A stretch of 10,508 nucleotides of DNA from Ectocarpus siliculosus (Eukaryota; Sar; Phaeophyceae; Ectocarpales; Ectocarpaceae), in assembly GCA_000310025.1 (NCBI GenBank), contig FN648989.1, positions 4,487-14,994 of the forward strand. Reading direction: 5' to 3'. The notes under the pieces were generated by a model. The model was not told the DNA's origin, did not search any database, and worked only from the letters and a program-made list of their open reading frames with translations. The position numbers and the translations under genes are program-made. Positions 6,967 to 10,508 of this stretch are shown here, one piece after another. Each line of letters starts with the position of its first letter. Positions within the stretch are counted from its first letter, which is position 1.

Positions 6967-8323
6967 TGATAGATAAAGTCGATTTGGCTGGCGTTTTACG
7001 ACACCGTAGCACGGGGCGTTCAGCGACTCTCCAGCTGTGAGCAATTCGTGTTCGATTGCCCCCCTGAAAAAATCCAGGTCGTCGTGGAACTCTCTCCCTA
7101 GTTCTACAACGTGGCTACAGTTTCTCGTGTGTTTCCTGTGGAGTCCTGGGAGTCTCAACAACCTCCAGACGAAGTACTTTCCGGCCCGAACCACGTACGT
7201 GAGGTTCCACAGCTTCCCGGCTATGCTAAACACTTCTTGCGCTGTCGCTTCACGCTTGTGGCGCGGCCAGTCGATTTCTAAGGCTGTTTTATCGCCTCTG
7301 CTTTCCTCGTCGTCAAAGAGATTTTTAGCTCGTGCGTGCGAGTCGATGACGAACCCTAAGAATTCAAGCTGCGTGTCCCAGTTCGAACTCTTCTTCGGCG
7401 CGAGTATAGGAGTCTCCCCCGGTTCTCCCGGGCCGAACAAGCGAACGTAGTCTGATGCTAAAGACGCGGACACAGTCAGCGCTGACAGGTCGTCGGCCGA
7501 TTGCTGGGTTCTCAGGAGGCCGTGATCATCTATGTAAACGACTGACATGAAATTGCTCGACCGATCGCCTCCTTTTGTGGCGTGAACTGTGGCGTCATCC
7601 GGCACGGGCGTAGGGTCGCCTTCCTCCCACGGTTCGATGATTCTTACGTGATTCATCATGTTTACTCCTGCGGGCAGCAACTGCACGTTGTCGAGATTGG
7701 TATTACAGTGCGAGTGTTCAGCCGCGGAAGCCATAGCTCCGAAATGTCCCAGTGAGCCGGTCCAACCGAAAGTCAGGCGGAAATCGATGACGACGAGGTC
7801 GTCGACTACGTAGCTGAAGTTGTGTGCTTGCTCAGGTTCTACTCGAACGTTGCGATAGGCGTCGTTGACGTCCGTCGTTGACATGAGGATGCGCAGCTTT
7901 GGGTTTTTGGCTCGCAGGCTAACTAGCTCCGACAGGAATTTTGGCAGGGCTTCGGCGCAGAGGCTAGGGGGTACACTGTCGTCGTCTGTGTCAGCGTTGA
8001 GTCCTCCTTTTACTCCTTTGTTGTCAGCGTCGAAAGGCAAGTCATTGATTATCCTAACCTTGTGGGTAACGACCGCTCCCGGGTAACGACCGCTCCCAAC
8101 GGCGACACGCGCATGTTTGGGACTTCATACGCCGCCGATTTTTGAATAACGAGGCATCTCTCTCTACGTACGTCCTCTGCGAGTTTTTTCCAAATGACTG
8201 GTAGGTGCTCGTCAGCCGACCGGTGGTTTCCGTAGTTCAGTGCGCTTGCAAGGTCGGCTTTGGACGGGGGGGCAATCACTGGTACCCCTCCAGTAACGAT
8301 TGTCATCAGCTCTTCGATCTGTG
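6928..8323 (-). pseudogene. Reverse transcriptase of the YR retroelement, frame-broken
   Basis: Copies the element RNA into DNA. Motifs in order: KVRIINDLPF (just after the 17-bp duplication, about 8033-8061), TTDVNDAYRNVRV with the first catalytic Asp (about 7845-7885), FGWTGSLGHFG, VVYIDDHGLL with the active-site YIDD at 7525-7536, and LEFLGFVIDSH. The region 8081-8323, in another frame, holds the conserved lead-in (WKKLAEDVRR, EVPNMRVSPLGAVV). The two frames are separated by an exact 17-bp tandem duplication; removing one copy gives SPLGAVVTHKVRIIND without interruption. After YIDD comes the connection region leading to RNase H. All catalytic aspartates are present. The family is clear; the DIRS-order subgroup is inferred from motif style and neighbours. 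Confidence 0.9.
8064..8097. repeat. 17-bp exact tandem duplication inside RT lead-in
   Basis: GGGTAACGACCGCTCCC occurs twice head to tail at 8064-8080 and 8081-8097. Seventeen is not a multiple of three, so the duplication shifts the RT reading frame and truncates the upstream ORF at 8049. One copy restores a continuous gag-RT frame. Confidence 0.95.
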
Positions 8324-9106
8324 AAAACCTTTCAGGTCCCCGAAATATTGTCTGACGTGGTTCGGGTCTACCGGTGGTGTAACCAGGGTTCCGCCGAGCG
8401 ACCGTGCTACCTTCCCTACCAAACCACGGTTGTCTCGCATCATTTGCGTGCAAACCTCTGCTAGTTGATACAGAATTCGTTCTCTCTCTGGTTGTTCGAG
8501 GTTTGTTTTTCCGAGTGTTGCTCTGTCCTCGTACCACCTCGCCACGTGTTTTCGCTGTGTTTCACTGCGCCCTTGGCCATTGGGAATCGATGATGACCCG
8601 ACGTGGGGAGGGCTACGATGACGCAAGACTCGCTGTTCCGTGCTGTTGGTCGAGCGCAGTCCTACAGGTTGTGTATTGCGCTGGAGCTGCTGCGTAGGGG
8701 GGAAGTGTGCGTGGTGCGTGAGAGACGGTTGTCGTCGTAGTGCCGACCCTTGGACCTTTGCTGGTAGGGTGGGACTTCGAGGACAGGTCGTGTCTGACGC
8801 GCCAGGCGCGGTGACCGAAGTGACAAGCGTCGATTGTGCCTCGTCTGGTACACGTGCCTCGTGGGATTGTGTGCGAGACGGGTGATGCGTCGCCGCTGAC
8901 GCGTTCAAGGCTGCAAGCGGCGTTGGAGACGTTGGCTGCAGCGCGTCTGACACTGAAAACCCCGGGGGGCGTGTGAGAGGCGAGGCGAGCCCCGTGTCCG
9001 AAACGCAGACTTCTACGCGTTGTGGTAGAGACGAAAGTCTCCCTGTGTCCGACACACCTACGTCTGCAGGTTGTGTGGGAGACAGGTGACATGACATGTC
9101 TACCAT
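8324..9106 (-). pseudogene. Gag-like region with 17-residue N-terminal repeats
   Basis: Open frame upstream of RT. The first in-frame ATG is at 9106 (a second at 9097); the frame itself is open to about 9262. Residues from 9106 to about 8699 form eight imperfect 17-residue repeats with a (V/A)SDT...SPT.PA.V pattern, from the nested 51-bp repeat in the last 685-bp unit. Unique sequence follows, including RKHVARWYEDR, a helical segment ERERILYQLAEVCTQMM and HVRQYFGDLKGF. At 8324-8327 the coding strand has TTTT where five T would continue into FSQIEELM of the next frame, so one base appears lost. I see no CCHC knuckle or protease motif. Calling it Gag rests on its position before RT; it may be the N-terminal part of a Gag-Pol fusion. 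Confidence 0.55.
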
Positions 9107-10508
9107 TCTGGTAAGCGGTGATGCCCGTCGGCCTGCTTCGCGTGCTCGTGGCGGGATCTCGTCAATTCGTGTAGGAAAACGGTGGTTGTGTCGACATTTC
9201 GAGGGCGCCGGGCCTGGAGTGTGGGGACAACCTACTATCCGATCGTACAAGTGGGCGAGATTCGGCTACGTCGAGGTTTGTGGAGCTATCAGACGGGTGA
9301 GTGTGGATGGTCCACCTATACCTTGCTGCGCGACCGCTGCTGCTCAACGTGAGTTGTATATTGCGCTGGAGCTGCTGTGTAGGGGGGAAGTGTGCGTGAT
9401 GCGTGAGAGACGGTTGTCGTCGTAGTGCCGACCCTTGGACCTTTGCTGGTAGGGTGGGACTTCGAGGACAGGTCGTGTCTGACGCGCCAGGCGCGGTGAC
9501 CGAAGTGACAAGCGTCGATTGTGCCTCGTCTGGTACACGTGCCTCTTGGGATTGTGTGCGAGACGGGTGATGCGTCGCCGCTGACGCGTTCAAGGCTGCA
9601 AGCGGCGTTGGAGACGTTGGCTGCAGCGCGTCTGACACTGAAAACCCCGGGGGGCGTGTGAGAGGCGAGGCGAGCCCCGTGTCCGAAACGCAGACTTCTA
9701 CGCGTTGTGGTAGAGACGAAAGTCTCCCTGTGTCCGACACACCTACGTCTGCAGGTTGTGTGGGAGACAGGTGACATGACATGTCTACCATTCTGGTAAG
9801 CGGTGATGCCCGTCGGCCTGCTTCGCGTGCTCGTGGCGGGATCTCGTCAATTCGCGTAGGAAAACGGTGGTTGTGTCGACATTTCGAGGGCGCCGGGCCT
9901 GGAGTGTGGGGACAACCTACTATCCGATCGTACAAGTGGGCGAGATTCGGCTACGTCGAGGTTTGTGGAGCTACCAGACGGGTGCGTGTGGATGGTCCAC
10001 CTATACCTTGCTGCGCGACCGCTGCTGCTCAACGTGAGTTGTATATTGCGCTGGAGCTGCTGTGTAGGGGTAAAGTGTGCGTGATGTGTGAGAGACGGTT
10101 GTCGTCGTAGTGCCGACCCTTGGACCTTTGCTGGTAGGGTGGGACTTCGAGGACAGGTCGTGTCTGACGCGCCAGGCGCGGTGACCGAAGTGACAAGCGT
10201 CGATTGTGCCTCGTCTGGTACACGTGCCTCGTGGGATTGTGTGCGAGACGGGTGATGCGTCGCCGCTGACGCGTTCAAGGCTGCAAGCGGCGTTGGAGAC
10301 GTTGGCTGCAGCGCGTCTGACACTGAAAACCCCGGGGGGTGTGTGAGAGGCGAGGCGAGCCCCGTGTCCGAATCGCCGACTTCTACGCGTTGTGGTAGAG
10401 ACGAAAGTCTCCCTGTGTCCGACACACCTACGTCTGCGGGTTGTGTGGGAGACAGGTGACCTGACATGTCTCTATCATTCTGGTAAGCGGTGATACTCGT
10501 TGGCCTGC
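8668..10508. repeat. 685-bp tandem repeat array (2.7 units, continues off window)
   Basis: Units are 8668-9352, 9353-10037 and 10038 to the edge. Corresponding sites recur at exactly 685 bp (for example TTGCGCTGGAGCTGCTG at 8676, 9361 and 10046). Copies are nearly identical, with scattered substitutions; the third has a 2-bp insertion near 10470. The leftmost unit runs into unique gag-like sequence at 8668. Because 685 is 1 modulo 3, each unit shifts frame and no single protein can cross the array. The minus-strand repeat ORF in each of the distal units ends about 90 bp into the next unit (near 9162 and 9847). It may be a 5' promoter-monomer array of the retroelement, an amplified gag 5' end, or a young satellite. 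Confidence 0.95.
8699..9106 (-). repeat. Nested 51-bp (17-residue) minisatellite in each 685-bp unit
   Basis: In the minus-strand frame, similar residues recur every 17 positions: VSDTGR, VSDTGL, VSDALQ, ASAATH, VPDEAQ, ASDTTC, GSALRR, with SPT/SPL/PSL-type residues between. That is about eight diverged 51-bp repeats. Equivalent arrays lie one and two units to the right (about 9384-9791 and from 10069). The 51-bp copies are much more diverged from each other than the 685-bp units are, so the small repeat is older. Confidence 0.75.

Larger units (their letters stand above)
1589..10508 (-). mobile_element. YR retrotransposon (Ngaro/PAT-like), degenerate, 5' end off window
   Basis: Minus-strand order is 685-bp repeat array, gag-like region, reverse transcriptase, RNase H, tyrosine recombinase, then a 205-bp direct repeat with a second copy 3.4 kb further on. 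RT-RNase H followed by a tyrosine recombinase, with no DDE integrase and no protease seen, is the hallmark of the DIRS order. No methyltransferase-type block fits between RNase H and the recombinase, and the visible repeats are direct rather than inverted, which favours Ngaro- or PAT-like over DIRS1-like. In a split-repeat layout (A1-ORFs-B1-A2-B2), B1 would be 5012-5216 and B2 1589-1793. A2 would be 4783-5011 plus 1794-1879, interrupted by the TIR element. A1 would lie beyond the right edge and cannot be checked. The left boundary at 1589 is therefore inferred. Confidence 0.65.

Noticed and set aside
9096-9425. 109-codon plus-strand ORF starting with ATG, repeated at 9781-10110
   Set aside because: Its conservation follows from the 685-bp repeat. 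It lies opposite the minus-strand frame that continues into the gag-like region, and it has no recognisable motif.
8668-10508. CRISPR-like or rDNA-spacer array
   Set aside because: Units are 685 bp with diverged 51-bp sub-repeats, without short identical repeats and unique spacers; no rRNA sequence is present.

Overview
The window looks like nuclear DNA of a eukaryote. It has GT-AG introns, tyrosine-recombinase (YR) retrotransposon genes, TTAGGG-type telomeric units and minisatellites, and no operon-like gene packing. A brown alga or another stramenopile would fit the TTAGGG units and this kind of retroelement, but that is a guess. No host housekeeping gene, tRNA or rRNA was recognised.

Layout, left to right. 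Positions 1-410 are homopolymer-rich and look like poor read or contig-end sequence. Positions 411-1588 hold no gene I can support, only two hairpins. Most of the rest, 1589 to the right edge, is best read as one large minus-strand YR retroelement of the Ngaro/PAT-like (DIRS-order) type. From its 5' side (right) to its 3' side (left) it contains: a tandem array of 685-bp units (8668-10508, running off the window), each holding a nested 51-bp/17-residue repeat; a gag-like region; reverse transcriptase with a YIDD active site; RNase H; and a tyrosine recombinase with the R...HxxR...W...Y residues. A 205-bp direct repeat follows at 5012-5216, with a second copy at 1589-1793. This arrangement fits split direct repeats (B1-A2-B2). 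The coding part is broken by a 1-nt homopolymer loss, a 17-bp tandem duplication and two apparent 1-nt insertions, so this copy is probably dead unless the single-base changes are sequencing errors.

A second element, 1880-4782, sits between the two 205-bp repeats. It has perfect 26-bp inverted ends; read with a TA target duplication, the ends become 5'-CAG...CTG-3'. It carries one plus-strand gene that I assemble from three exons (2285-2734, 3259-3879, 4139-4548) with phase-compatible GT-AG junctions. The predicted protein has SHOCT-like helical segments, a C2H2 zinc finger, a long acidic region and a C-terminal globular domain that may be an SH3/Tudor-like barrel. No transposase was recognised. 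Exon 2 carries a 17-bp run of telomeric repeats, and removing exactly 17 bp joins the zinc-finger frame to the acidic frame. The exon 2/intron 2 boundary is also tandemly duplicated.

The inferred order of events is: YR retroelement insertion, entry of the TIR element into its 3' repeat region, then small frame-breaking changes in both. The 685-bp array reads like a promoter-monomer or gag-N-terminal amplification at the retroelement's 5' side.
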